DNA from: Methanomassiliicoccaceae archaeon UBA404
GTDB lineage: Archaea; Thermoplasmatota; Thermoplasmata; Methanomassiliicoccales; Methanomethylophilaceae
DNA length: 64,000 nucleotides
Assembly: GCA_002498605.1 (NCBI GenBank)
Contig: DAHY01000009.1
Location: 24,040 to 88,039 of the forward strand
Direction of reading: 5' to 3'
Shown: positions 43,782 to 52,714 of the stretch, piece after piece
Numbering within the stretch: the first letter of the stretch is position 1
Layout of the letters: each line of letters begins with the position of its first letter
Translations under genes and position numbers: made by a program
The notes under the pieces: generated by a model
What the model saw: only the letters and a program-made list of their open reading frames with translations
Databases searched by the model: none
Told to the model about the DNA's origin: nothing

Positions 43782-44183
43782 TCACTTGCCTTCTTCTTCA
43801 TCCCACTCTTTGAAAAGCTGGACGATTCCCTTTTTGGCAATGGACCAGCTGGGAACTCCGCCGGTTAGAACGGCGACCTGAACGGCTTCAAGAATCTCGG
43901 CTCTGGTGGCGCCGTAGTTCTTCGCCACTTTGGCCTGTGCGTATACACAGTCGTCGCAGGCTCTCACGCATACGCAGGCGAGAGCTATGAGTCTCTTGGT
44001 TTTCATATCCAGGGCTCCCTCGGACAGAATGGCATCATCCAAATCCCGGATGATATCCACAAAACCCGGAGTGAGGTCCTTTATGGCTTTCAGTGTGTTG
44101 GGTGCAAAATCACCCATGATTCTGCGCATTTCACAAAAAGACGCAGGATCTTTCCTTCCACAAGTTTCATTGTTGTCGGACAT
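43782..44183 (-). CDS. Carboxymuconolactone decarboxylase/AhpD-like protein
   Basis: A 133-aa all-helical protein of the CMD family. It has CVRACDDCVYAQAKVAKNYGA followed by ATRAEILEAVQVAVLTGGVP, the hallmark helix pair. A CxxC (CDDC) is present, but the histidine that follows the second Cys in active AhpD peroxidase partners is replaced, so alkylhydroperoxidase activity is doubtful. Several further N-terminal cysteines occur. Its role may be redox-related. Confidence 0.85.
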   Translation of the reverse strand: MSDNNETCGRKDPASFCEMRRIMGDFAPNTLKAIKDLTPGFVDIIRDLDDAILSEGALDMKTKRLIALACVCVRACDDCVYAQAKVAKNYGATRAEILEAVQVAVLTGGVPSWSIAKKGIVQLFKEWDEEEGK

Positions 44184-44245
44184 AGTGTGGATATAGACTC
44201 GGTTACTTTATGTAATCATCGTAATTAACAGCATTTAAACTGTTT

Positions 44246-45019
44246 TTATGACAGGCGAAACATTTCTTCGGATACGATTTTTTCAAGAACCTCAAAATTT
44301 TCCTTGCGGTTCGAGGCAATAATGGGGCATTCTTTGTCGTAAGATTCTTTTTCCTTGACGGAACCCACGAATCCTCCCGCCTCTCTTACAATCAAAGCAC
44401 CGGCGGCAAAATCCCAGGGTTGCAGCGAAGCCTCGTAGTAAATGTCTATCCTTCCTTCGGCAAGCAGACACAATTCATAAGCCGCGGTACCGAATCTGCG
44501 TATGTCCTCGCAGAGGGGAAACATACGTTCCGAAATCCGGAAACACATGGAAGCCCGTTCTTTTTTGTAAGCGCTCCAGGAAGTGCAGAACATCGAATTG
44601 GCAAGGGGCCGGTCCGAAACGTGAATTCTATTATTTCCGGAATATGCGCCCTTATCTTTTTCGGCACGGAACATTTCGTCCGTGTAAGGTTGATAGACAA
44701 ATCCCAGAGCGGGAGTTCCGTTCTCGGTCAACGCGACCGATATCGTGCTTACTTTCAGATCTCTGGCATAGTTTGCCGTGCCGTCGATCGGGTCAACGAT
44801 CCATCTGTATTTTCCTTCGCCTTCTCCGCCGTCTTCTTCGCCGATAAACGAAGATCCCGGAAGAATTTCCGTTAACTTTTTTCTGAGGAATCTTTCCACC
44901 TCGTAATCGGCACTGGTTGCAATATTTTCTCTGGTTCCTTTGGTTTTTATAATCAGGTTTTCCCGGTTCAGCATAATGTTTCCGGCGGCGCGGATTATTT
45001 TTTCGATATCGTCAATCAT
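44246..45019 (-). CDS. Inositol monophosphatase family phosphatase
   Basis: A 257-aa Mg-dependent phosphatase. Motifs: IGEEDGGEG, WIVDPIDGTANYA and PWDFAAGALIVREAGG form the metal and substrate site. In archaea this family hydrolyses inositol-1-phosphate and often fructose-1,6-bisphosphate; which activity dominates cannot be told from sequence. The gene is monocistronic and divergent from ppk2. Confidence 0.92.
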   Translation of the reverse strand: MIDDIEKIIRAAGNIMLNRENLIIKTKGTRENIATSADYEVERFLRKKLTEILPGSSFIGEEDGGEGEGKYRWIVDPIDGTANYARDLKVSTISVALTENGTPALGFVYQPYTDEMFRAEKDKGAYSGNNRIHVSDRPLANSMFCTSWSAYKKERASMCFRISERMFPLCEDIRRFGTAAYELCLLAEGRIDIYYEASLQPWDFAAGALIVREAGGFVGSVKEKESYDKECPIIASNRKENFEVLEKIVSEEMFRLS

Positions 45020-45134
45020 CTTGTTTCAGTCATTCACGCATCGGATAAGGGAATAATAGCAGTTTCCTCGAAACCGTTCTGTTTTTCATGATTTACACAT
45101 TCAATTTTTAACCCTTGAAGAGAGTACACAAGCG

Positions 45135-46532
45135 ATGGACGACGACACCTGGTGGGATTTGGTCAATAAACTGACAGAGGTCCAGAGGGAACTTTTTGAA
45201 AAAAAGATACCCGCGCTGATAATTCTGGAAGGATGCAGCGGCAGAGTCATAGGACGGGTGGCGGGGGATCTTTTGAACAAATTGGAACCCAGAGGCGTAA
45301 AATACACTCATTTTCAACCCGAAGATCTCTTCTGTCCCGAGTTGAGTCTCCGCTTCTTGGAGGCTACGCCCGCAAAAGGTCAGCTCGCGGTTTACGACAG
45401 GGGATGGTATTCCCATGTGGCGGAAAATCTTGAAGGGATGTCGGACGAGAGATTGGAAAACAACATAAACGAAATCAACGATTTTGAAAAATATCTGGTT
45501 TATAACGGGGTTCTGCTTGTAAAGCTGTTTTTGACCGCAGAACCGGATAAAGCGGAAACACTGGCTGACGCCTTCGGACCCAGGCACAAAAAGAAATCCT
45601 TCCTGAACGACGACTATGTGGACGTGAACGTATACACCGGAGAACGGATGAAACGCATCATCAAAAAAACCGATACGCCTTACGCAAAATGGTCGATGAT
45701 CGATATCGAAGATCCCGAACGGACGGCGTACAACAGCATTTACGCGATAACGAACGCGCTGAATCATAAACTGAGATACGTCCCCGCTCCGAGAGATGAA
45801 GAAATCCCGAGAATTTATGATAATCCGCGTAAAACGGTTGACCTGACCCTCGAAGCCGAAGATTACGACATCAAACTGAAAGAATATTCGAAGGAACTGA
45901 TTAATCTTCAATCGAAACTGGCGGTGAGCAGCCGTTCCCTGATTGTTATATTCGAAGGCAGAGATGCCGCCGGCAAAGGCGGCAGCATAAAACGTCTTGC
46001 CCATGCCTTGAATCCCAGAGGTTATGTTGCCAAACCCATAGGCGTTCCCACCGACGATGACAGCAATCATACGTATCTGTGGAGATTCTGCAAAGAGATG
46101 CCCTGCTACGGCAGGATAACGATATTCGACCGCAGTTGGTACGGAAGAATGATGGTCGAACCCATTGAAGGGTTCTGCACCGAAGACGAATACCGCCGTT
46201 CCGCCGAAGAAATAAACTGGTTCGAAAAAATTCTTACGGATTCCGGCGCCGTCATAATCAAATTCTGGATGGAAATCAGCAAAGAAGAACAACTGTTCCG
46301 GTTTACCAAACGTCTTGAAAACCCCCTCAAGGAATGGAAGATTACAGACGAGGATTGGAGAAATCGGGCCAAGTGGGAAATTTACGACGAATACGTGGAT
46401 AGAATGATTGAGAGCACGAACACGCCCTACGCCCCATGGTTCGTCGTTGAATCCGAGCAGAAAAAATACGGTCGTCTTAAGGTTTTGAAAACAGTCATAG
46501 ACGAATTGAAAAAGGCTCTGAAAATTGAGTGA
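45135..46532 (+). CDS. Two-domain polyphosphate kinase 2 (polyphosphate:AMP phosphotransferase type)
   Basis: A 465-aa fusion of two PPK2 domains, the architecture of polyphosphate:AMP phosphotransferases that make ADP from AMP and polyphosphate. The C-terminal domain is fully equipped: Walker A EGRDAAGKGG (274-283) and Walker B DRSWYGR (332-338). The N-terminal domain keeps DRGWY (88-92) but its Walker A is degenerate (EGCSGRVIGR, lysine lost), as is usual for the inactive half. It stands between the IMPase and the mevalonate cluster. Confidence 0.92.
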   Translation: MDDDTWWDLVNKLTEVQRELFEKKIPALIILEGCSGRVIGRVAGDLLNKLEPRGVKYTHFQPEDLFCPELSLRFLEATPAKGQLAVYDRGWYSHVAENLEGMSDERLENNINEINDFEKYLVYNGVLLVKLFLTAEPDKAETLADAFGPRHKKKSFLNDDYVDVNVYTGERMKRIIKKTDTPYAKWSMIDIEDPERTAYNSIYAITNALNHKLRYVPAPRDEEIPRIYDNPRKTVDLTLEAEDYDIKLKEYSKELINLQSKLAVSSRSLIVIFEGRDAAGKGGSIKRLAHALNPRGYVAKPIGVPTDDDSNHTYLWRFCKEMPCYGRITIFDRSWYGRMMVEPIEGFCTEDEYRRSAEEINWFEKILTDSGAVIIKFWMEISKEEQLFRFTKRLENPLKEWKITDEDWRNRAKWEIYDEYVDRMIESTNTPYAPWFVVESEQKKYGRLKVLKTVIDELKKALKIE

Positions 46533-46536
46533 TTAC

Positions 46537-46562
46537 GTCGAACGACGACACCATGGTTCGAC
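46537..46562. promoter_or_regulatory. Inverted repeat upstream of the mevalonate cluster regulator
   Basis: GTCGAAC (46537-46543) and GTTCGAC (46556-46562) form a 7-base inverted repeat just before the TATA-like TTATTAAATAAG. It may be the operator of the HTH regulator or a terminator for ppk2. Confidence 0.4.
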
Positions 46563-46595
46563 ATTATTAAATAAGAAATTCCCTGTCTCGCAAAT

Positions 46596-47288
46596 ATGAC
46601 GGAGGAATTCGGCGAAAAAATCGCCGGTGATATAGCGATGTCCTCGGAACCGGGGAAGACCATCCGCAAATGGAGAGAAGAATTCTCTCTGTCGCAGCAA
46701 CAGCTTGCGGACAGCATGGGTGTCTCCAATTCCGTGATAAGCGACTATGAATCCGGAAGACGGAAATCACCGGGTGTGGCCGTTATCAAAAAGATGGTTG
46801 AATCCTTAATCTCGCTGGACGCGATGAACGGATATCCCGTTGCTTCGAGATACCGGCCGGAAGCCAGAGACGAATGTATTCTGGCCATGGAGGAGTTTGA
46901 CGGAGGCGTGGATTCGGAAAGATTCATAGAAATCATTGCCGGAAAAAACATAAATCCCGACAAAATGCCTTCCAGGAAAATCTACGGATACACGATTGTG
47001 GATTCCATGAAGGCCATAGTGAATCTGAGTTCGGAAGACTATCTGAAGATATACGGTTGGAACATAGAGCGCGCATTGATTTTTACTGATGTGCATTTCG
47101 GAAGGTCGCCCATGGTTGCAATCAGAGCGCATCCTTTGACGCCGGGAATGGTAGTTTACCAAAACCCCGAAAATACCGATCTTTTGGCCATCAAGCTGGC
47201 CAAACTGGAGAAGATACCTCTGGTCACAACCAAACTGACAGTCGAACAGTTAACCCAACGTTTGAATAAACTTAAGGAAGGGAATTGA
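46596..47288 (+). CDS. HTH transcriptional regulator of the archaeal mevalonate cluster
   Basis: A 230-aa protein with an N-terminal Cro/CI-type HTH (EFSLSQQQLADSMGVSNSVI, residues 29-48, then YESGRRKSPG) and a larger C-terminal domain found in archaea next to HMG-CoA synthase. The TATA box lies about 25 bases before the ATG, fitting a leaderless start. Its stop abuts the hmgcs start, so regulator and enzymes are one transcript; control of isoprenoid synthesis is a strong contextual inference. Confidence 0.88.
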   Translation: MTEEFGEKIAGDIAMSSEPGKTIRKWREEFSLSQQQLADSMGVSNSVISDYESGRRKSPGVAVIKKMVESLISLDAMNGYPVASRYRPEARDECILAMEEFDGGVDSERFIEIIAGKNINPDKMPSRKIYGYTIVDSMKAIVNLSSEDYLKIYGWNIERALIFTDVHFGRSPMVAIRAHPLTPGMVVYQNPENTDLLAIKLAKLEKIPLVTTKLTVEQLTQRLNKLKEGN

Positions 47289-48341
47289 ATGGATGTAGGA
47301 ATTGTAAGTTACGGAGCGTACGTGCCGCGTTTCAGAATCAAACCCGAAGAAATCGGGAGGGTCTGGGGCGTTGACGGCGTAGGCATGGGAAGAGGACTGA
47401 GAATAGAAGAGAAAGCAGTCCCCTCGCCCGACGAGGATGTTATAACGATATCCGCGGAGGCGGCGAGATATATGATGGACAGAGTCCCCGACGTGAACCC
47501 GCAGGATATCGGAGCCGTTTACGTGGGTTCGGAGTCGCACCCTTACGCTGTGAAACCCACATCCGGAACCATTGCGGAGGTAATCAAAGCCACCCCTGCG
47601 CTGACTGCCGCGGATTTGGAATTCGCCTGTAAAGCCGGTACCGCCGGAATTCAGATGTGCGCCGGACTCGTGGGTTCGGGAATGATCCGCTACGGAGTGG
47701 CAATCGGAGCCGACACATCCCAGGGCGCTCCCGGAGATGCACTGGAATATTCTGCTTCCGCCGGAGGAGCCGCATTCCTTATAGGTTCGGAAAAAATAAT
47801 CGCAAAAATCAACAAAACTTTGAGTTTCACAACCGACACCCCCGACTTTTGGAGGAGGGAAGGTCAGCCCTATCCCCGTCACGGAGGCAGATTTACCGGA
47901 GATCCCGCGTATTTCAGACATATAACCTCCGCGGCAAAGATGATGTTCGAAGAAATGGGCACCGCTCCCGAAGATTACAATCACGCAGTCTTCCACCAAC
48001 CCAACGGAAAGTTCCCGGAAAGGGTCGCAAAGACATTGGGATTCACCCCCGAACAGATTAAAAACGGTCTGCTGACCCCGTACATCGGAAACACATACAG
48101 CGGTGCCGTACCCATCGGACTTTCCGGGGTTCTTGACAAAGCAAAACCCGGCGACAGAATATTCGTCGTGTCCTACGGATCCGGAGCGGGCAGCGATGCC
48201 TTCGACATAACCGTTACGGATGAAATCAAAAATTACAAAAAAGAGAACGCGCCCACTTTGGACAAGGTTCTCGAAAACCCGGTGTACATCGACTACGCAA
48301 TGTATGCGAAGTACAAGGGAATCATAATTATGCCGGAGTGA
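47289..48341 (+). CDS. Hydroxymethylglutaryl-CoA synthase
   Basis: A 350-aa archaeal HMGCS condensing acetyl-CoA with acetoacetyl-CoA, the committed step toward archaeal lipids. The catalytic residues are intact: Glu82 (VGSESHPY), Cys114 (EFACKAGTAG) and His236 (VFHQPNGKFP). It lies between the HTH regulator and the thiolase-like gene, with four-base and shorter gaps. In other archaea HMGCS, thiolase and DUF35 form one complex that channels acetoacetyl-CoA; the partner here is altered. Confidence 0.96.
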   Translation: MDVGIVSYGAYVPRFRIKPEEIGRVWGVDGVGMGRGLRIEEKAVPSPDEDVITISAEAARYMMDRVPDVNPQDIGAVYVGSESHPYAVKPTSGTIAEVIKATPALTAADLEFACKAGTAGIQMCAGLVGSGMIRYGVAIGADTSQGAPGDALEYSASAGGAAFLIGSEKIIAKINKTLSFTTDTPDFWRREGQPYPRHGGRFTGDPAYFRHITSAAKMMFEEMGTAPEDYNHAVFHQPNGKFPERVAKTLGFTPEQIKNGLLTPYIGNTYSGAVPIGLSGVLDKAKPGDRIFVVSYGSGAGSDAFDITVTDEIKNYKKENAPTLDKVLENPVYIDYAMYAKYKGIIIMPE

Positions 48342-48345
48342 TAAC

Positions 48346-49509
48346 ATGAGAGAAGTAGCTATTGTAGGTACGGGAGTCACGAAATTCGGAGAACTCTGGG
48401 ACAAATCATTCAGGGCAATCGGAATCGAAGCGGGAATAAAAGCCATAGAAGACGCGGGCATGTCCGGATCCGAAGTGGACGGAGTTTATTTCGGAAACAT
48501 GTCTTCCCGTTTCATCAACCAGCAGCACATCGACGCGCTGATTGCCGATTATTCGGGAATGGCGACCCGCAACGTTCCGGCCGTAAGGACCGAAGCGGGC
48601 GGAGCATCCGGAGGGGTGGCTTTCAGACAGGGAGTCATGGCCGTTGCTTCGGGAATGAACGACGTCGTATTGGTGGGAGGGGCGGAAAAGATGACGGATA
48701 TGGACGATGCCGGAACCGCTCTGATTATGGACAGTACCGCGGATGCGGAGTGGGAAGTCTCCATGGGACTTACGCTCACCTCATTGTACGCCATGATTGC
48801 AAGACGTATGATATACGACGGTATCGCGACCCGTGAGGAAATCGCATCTTTCGCGGTGAACGCTCACAAACACGGTGCGCTGAACCCCAACGCACAGTAC
48901 AGGAAAGCCGTATCGTTGGAAACCGTTATGCGATCCGGCCCCGTCGCGGAACCGTTGGGCATGTTTGATTGCGCCCCGTATTCTGACGGTGCCGCCGCCG
49001 TGGTTCTGGTTCCTCTGGAACACGCAAAGAAAATGGGCGTCGATTACGTAAAAGTCTCGGCAACTGCTCAGGCAAGCGACACTCTGGCACTCTTCCAGAG
49101 AGAAGACATTACCACCTTTAAAGCAACAACCGTTGCGGCCAAGGAGGCATACAAGATTGCCGGCATCGAAGCCAAGGATATCGATGTGGCGGAAGTTCAC
49201 GACGATTACACCGTCGGAGGAATCATGGCACTTCAGGATCTGGGTTTCTTCAAGAAGGGAGAAGCCGGAAAAGCCGTTCTCGAAGACCGCGTAAGCATCG
49301 ACGGCGAAGTTGCAATCAACACTTCCGGCGGTCTTAAAGCCGCGGGTTATCCCGTGGGCGCCGCAGGCGTTGCACAGATTGTGGAGATAACCAACCAGCT
49401 CAGGAACAGAGCCGACAACAGACAGGTCAAAGATGCCAAATACGGTCTTGCCCAGTCTGTCGGAGGTACCGGTTCCGCCGTTACGGTCAGCATATTGGAG
49501 GCGATCTGA
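48346..49509 (+). CDS. Thiolase-like protein with degenerate active site
   Basis: The 387-aa protein has the full thiolase fold and sits in the standard place for archaeal acetyl-CoA acetyltransferase. However, the nucleophile motif reads RTEAGGASGG (residues 81-90): the cysteine normally in E-A-x-C-A-S is Gly86. The catalytic histidine of GHPxGAxG is Tyr335 (AAGYPVGAAG), and the C-terminal helper cysteine position is Asp (AEVHDDYT; His285 remains). The frame is intact and codon use ordinary, so this is not simply a decaying gene. It may be a scaffold or carrier partner of HMGCS and DUF35. Confidence 0.85.
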   Translation: MREVAIVGTGVTKFGELWDKSFRAIGIEAGIKAIEDAGMSGSEVDGVYFGNMSSRFINQQHIDALIADYSGMATRNVPAVRTEAGGASGGVAFRQGVMAVASGMNDVVLVGGAEKMTDMDDAGTALIMDSTADAEWEVSMGLTLTSLYAMIARRMIYDGIATREEIASFAVNAHKHGALNPNAQYRKAVSLETVMRSGPVAEPLGMFDCAPYSDGAAAVVLVPLEHAKKMGVDYVKVSATAQASDTLALFQREDITTFKATTVAAKEAYKIAGIEAKDIDVAEVHDDYTVGGIMALQDLGFFKKGEAGKAVLEDRVSIDGEVAINTSGGLKAAGYPVGAAGVAQIVEITNQLRNRADNRQVKDAKYGLAQSVGGTGSAVTVSILEAI

Positions 49510-49913
49510 TGTCAGCTGTTGCAAAAGAGTGGAGAGAAATCCCGGCAAGATACAATCTCGAAGGTTCCGAATGCGGAAACTGCGGAAGGAAATATTTCCC
49601 CAAGAGGAATATGTGTCCCCACTGCAGAAGAAACGGATTCGGAAAAATGCGTCCTTACGATGTTTCGAAGAAAGGAAAGATATTCACTTTCTCCATAATT
49701 CATGACGCTCCGGAAGCCAACAGGGATCTTAAACCGTACGCCGTGGCAATGGTCAGGACCGATGACGGACTCCTGATATCCGGCCAGCTGACGGATGTGG
49801 ATCTGGCACAGATTGAAATCGGTATGCGGGTCCGTGCCGTACTGAGGAAACTCGGCGATGCGGGTCCGTCCGGAATAATCCACTACGGATTCAAATTCGT
49901 TCCCGATCTGTAA
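49509..49913 (+). CDS. DUF35 OB-fold zinc protein of the HMGCS complex
   Basis: A 134-aa protein with a rubredoxin-like zinc ribbon (Cys22, Cys25, Cys36, Cys39) and an OB-fold (PYAVAMVRTDDGLLISGQL). In archaea with the canonical cluster, DUF35 bridges thiolase and HMGCS and forms part of a shared CoA-binding tunnel. The ATG overlaps the upstream TGA (TGATG). Retention of this bridge even though the thiolase site is lost argues that the complex still forms. Confidence 0.93.
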   Translation: MSAVAKEWREIPARYNLEGSECGNCGRKYFPKRNMCPHCRRNGFGKMRPYDVSKKGKIFTFSIIHDAPEANRDLKPYAVAMVRTDDGLLISGQLTDVDLAQIEIGMRVRAVLRKLGDAGPSGIIHYGFKFVPDL

Positions 49914-49945
49914 TCGGAACGATACCAAACTTTTTTTAAAATTCA

Positions 49946-49968
49946 AAGGGGGTCCGCCCCCTTCCCTT
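49946..49968. terminator. Terminator between the mevalonate cluster and cgi121
   Basis: AAGGGGG (49946-49952), loop TCCG, CCCCCTT (49957-49963), followed by CCCTTTATTTTT. It serves the plus-strand cluster and perhaps the convergent cgi121. Confidence 0.7.
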
Positions 49969-49974
49969 TATTTT

Positions 49975-50451
49975 TCAAGCCTTCATTATGTCAACGGCCG
50001 CCACATGTTCCAGAATAAGTTCCGTGTAGGGTATCGACGATTTTTCCAATTCCATGTTTTTCGCGGATGTTTCGGTGCAGTCAATCAAAGAATCGTCTCT
50101 TTTGCAGCCTATTTCGTCAAGTCTCAAATCATCGGTATTTCCGATAAGCAGTATCACAAATTCCGTATCCCCTTTTTTTGGGCTCATCTTCTTTATGGCT
50201 CTGCCGATCTGTCTGTCGGCCGACGCATAAAGAATGATTTCGGAAAGAAGACTTTTGGAACGGTTGACGCTCCGGGAAAACGCTCTCTCGGCGTGCAGGT
50301 AAGCAGATAAAACATGATCCTTTCCGCAAATATAATCGGGATTGAACAGTACCGCTTCGATCCCGAGAGAATCAAAATGAGCTATCAGCTCGGCGGGAGT
50401 TTTTTCGCATTTTATACCGATGACATCCAACATGACAGGTTGTTGATACAT
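49975..50451 (-). CDS. cgi121: KEOPS complex subunit Cgi121
   Basis: A 158-aa protein matching the archaeal Cgi121/TPRKB subunit, which binds tRNA and stimulates the KEOPS complex that makes t6A37. Visible: FNPDYICGKDHVLSAYLHAE, the AFSRS segment, and SEIILYASADRQIGRAIKKM. The ATG at 50451 is used; a longer open frame upstream is antisense to thrB and not credible. The promoter region is shared with the divergent thrB gene. Confidence 0.82.
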   Translation of the reverse strand: MYQQPVMLDVIGIKCEKTPAELIAHFDSLGIEAVLFNPDYICGKDHVLSAYLHAERAFSRSVNRSKSLLSEIILYASADRQIGRAIKKMSPKKGDTEFVILLIGNTDDLRLDEIGCKRDDSLIDCTETSAKNMELEKSSIPYTELILEHVAAVDIMKA

Positions 50452-50550
50452 TCGTCCTGTTTTAACTTTTATCAATGAAAGAAACTGAAAAAGTTTATCA
50501 TATACGGTATGTATGCCCGACTTATTGGAACAGTTCCGGGACGAATTCAA

Positions 50551-51483
50551 ATGAGTAACGAATGGATTAAGGTAGCCGCTCCGGCCACCACCTCCAACAT
50601 TGGGCCGGGGTTCGACACGTTCGGACTCGCTTTGAAAGAACCTTTTGATATTGTAGAGGGCAGAAGAATCGATTCCGGTCTGATGATAAGTGAAATCACG
50701 GGACCCGGAAGCGACATCATACCCACCGACCCGGAAAAGAATTCGGTATGTATCGCCGCCGGCGAAGTTCTCAGAAAATCCGGAGAAGATTTCGGAATCG
50801 AATTCAGGATAAAAAAAGGAATCAGACCCGGAAGCGGACTCGGTTCCTCCGGAGCATCCGCCTCCGGCGGTGCGTATCTTGCGCATTTGATGTGCGGAGA
50901 AAAATTAAGCGATAACGATTTGGTTCTCTGCGCGGCCAAAGCCGAAGGCGTGACTTCGGGAGGACTGCATGCGGATAACGTTGCCCCGAGTCTTTTGGGC
51001 GGTTTCACCGTGATACGCTCTTACGATCCTTTTGACGTGATATCGATAAATCCCCCCGAAAATCTGGGGGTCGTCGTGACTCTTCCCGAAATATACATAG
51101 AAACAAAGGAAGCCCGCAAGGTAATTCCCGCCGAAGTTCCGTTGAATCATTTGGTGTTCCACGTTGGGAACGCATCCTGTCTGACTTACGGAATGGCCAC
51201 GGGAGATTTGGATTTGATAAGAAGATCCATTCAGGATCTGGTATCGGAGCCCAACAGAAAGAATCTCGTTCCCAATCTTAAAGAGGCCGAAGAAGCCGCT
51301 TTGTCCGAAGGGGCGCTCGCATCCTTTTTGGGAGGGTCCGGGCCGTGTATAATGTCGTTCTACGACAAAACTTCAGGTAACGGAAACAATATCGCCGAAA
51401 GCGTAAAGTCGGTTTTCGCCCATGCCGACATAAAATGCGAAACATGGGTAACGGTTTGCGGCAAAGGCTGCAGAAGGATTTGA
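50551..51483 (+). CDS. thrB: Homoserine kinase
   Basis: A GHMP-family kinase of about 310 aa that phosphorylates homoserine for threonine synthesis. Motif 1 (VAAPATTSNIGPGFD) is at the N-terminus, the ATP loop PGSGLGSSGASASGG in the middle and motif 3 (SFLGGSGPCIMSF) near the end. The ATG at 50551 gives the family start; an upstream in-frame ATG at 50509 adds a short non-homologous stretch. thrC follows after four bases. Confidence 0.95.
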   Translation: MSNEWIKVAAPATTSNIGPGFDTFGLALKEPFDIVEGRRIDSGLMISEITGPGSDIIPTDPEKNSVCIAAGEVLRKSGEDFGIEFRIKKGIRPGSGLGSSGASASGGAYLAHLMCGEKLSDNDLVLCAAKAEGVTSGGLHADNVAPSLLGGFTVIRSYDPFDVISINPPENLGVVVTLPEIYIETKEARKVIPAEVPLNHLVFHVGNASCLTYGMATGDLDLIRRSIQDLVSEPNRKNLVPNLKEAEEAALSEGALASFLGGSGPCIMSFYDKTSGNGNNIAESVKSVFAHADIKCETWVTVCGKGCRRI

Positions 51484-51487
51484 AGAA

Positions 51488-52705
51488 ATGGTATCTCACA
51501 GAGTTTTGTGCTGGGACTGCGGAGCGGTGATCGAAGACCCGTTTGTCAGCGTATGCCCGAAATGCAAAGGATTGCTCACAGTAAAGATGGACTTGGAGAA
51601 AGTCAAAGAAAAATCTCCCGAAGATCTCAGGAAAACTCCGATAGGCGTGTGGAGATATTCCGACTTTATGCCGGTTGACGCGTCCAAAAAAGTATCAATT
51701 CAGGAAGGCGGAACGCCGTTGTACGATACAAAGGCTCTTGCTGAAATCGTCGGTGTAAAGGGAATGCACGTCAAATTCGAAGGACTGAATCCCACCGGTT
51801 CTTTCAAAGACCGGGGAATGACCATAGGCGTGACCCGGGCCAAAGAACTGGGTGCCGAAATCGTCGGTTGCGCTTCCACCGGAAACACTTCGGCTTCGCT
51901 TGCGGCATACGCCGCCAAGGCCGGAATGAAATGCGCGGTGTTTCTCCCGTCCGGAAAGGTTGCGGCCGGTAAGCTGGCTCAGGCTTTGTTTTACGGTGCC
52001 AAGGTTTTGTCGATTGACGGAAACTTTGACGATGCTCTCGCATTGGCAAGAAAAATGTCCGAACAGAAAAAACTGTACCTGCTGAATTCCATCAACCCGT
52101 ACCGTCCGGAAGGACAGAAATCCGTTCTGTTCGAAATAATGGACCAATTGAACTACAACATTCCCGACAGAATTGTTCTGCCGGTCGGCAACGCCGCCAA
52201 TATCTGGGCGGTATACAAAGCGCTTACCGAACTGGAAGAAGTGGGATGGATTGACAGAATGCCCATGCTTACGGGTATTCAGGCCGAAGGTTCCGCTCCG
52301 GTTGCCAGAGCGTTCGACGAAGAAAAGAAAGATTTCATTCCCGTCGAAAACCCGGAGACCATTGCAACCGCGATACGCATCGGCAACCCGGTGAGCGGAC
52401 GCAAAGCTCTCGCCGCCATATACAATACCGGCGGATATTCGGAAACCGTCTCCGATGAGGAAATCATTGCGGCTCAGAAACTGACCGCGAGGAAAGAAGG
52501 CGTGTTCGTCGAACCCGCTTCCGCCGCATCCGTCGCGGGAATAATCAAACTCAGAAACATGGGAATCATAGACAGGGACGAGACTGTTGTGGCAATCTGT
52601 ACCGGCAACGGACTCAAAGACCCGGAAACCGCCGTGAAATACAGCAACCCGCCAATCAAGTGCGCCAATTCCGTGGAAGCCGTGAACAAGATTCTTTCCG
52701 ATTAA
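51488..52705 (+). CDS. thrC: Threonine synthase
   Basis: A 405-aa PLP-dependent fold-type II enzyme converting phosphohomoserine to threonine. The PLP lysine is Lys107 (NPTGSFKDRGM), and the phosphate-cradle STGNTSASLA follows. The N-terminus carries a zinc ribbon (Cys8, Cys11, Cys23, Cys26), common in archaeal ThrC. It is directly coupled to thrB and ends ten bases before the convergent hel308. Confidence 0.96.
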   Translation: MVSHRVLCWDCGAVIEDPFVSVCPKCKGLLTVKMDLEKVKEKSPEDLRKTPIGVWRYSDFMPVDASKKVSIQEGGTPLYDTKALAEIVGVKGMHVKFEGLNPTGSFKDRGMTIGVTRAKELGAEIVGCASTGNTSASLAAYAAKAGMKCAVFLPSGKVAAGKLAQALFYGAKVLSIDGNFDDALALARKMSEQKKLYLLNSINPYRPEGQKSVLFEIMDQLNYNIPDRIVLPVGNAANIWAVYKALTELEEVGWIDRMPMLTGIQAEGSAPVARAFDEEKKDFIPVENPETIATAIRIGNPVSGRKALAAIYNTGGYSETVSDEEIIAAQKLTARKEGVFVEPASAASVAGIIKLRNMGIIDRDETVVAICTGNGLKDPETAVKYSNPPIKCANSVEAVNKILSD

Positions 52706-52714
52706 TTCAAAGAA

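Noticed and set aside
45108..46292. 394-codon open frame opposite ppk2
   Set aside because: Antisense shadow; rich in Phe/His/Gly as expected for a reverse-frame artefact.
50452..50886. Longer frame upstream of cgi121
   Set aside because: It is antisense to thrB, Gly/Ser-rich and low in complexity; Cgi121 proteins start near 50451.
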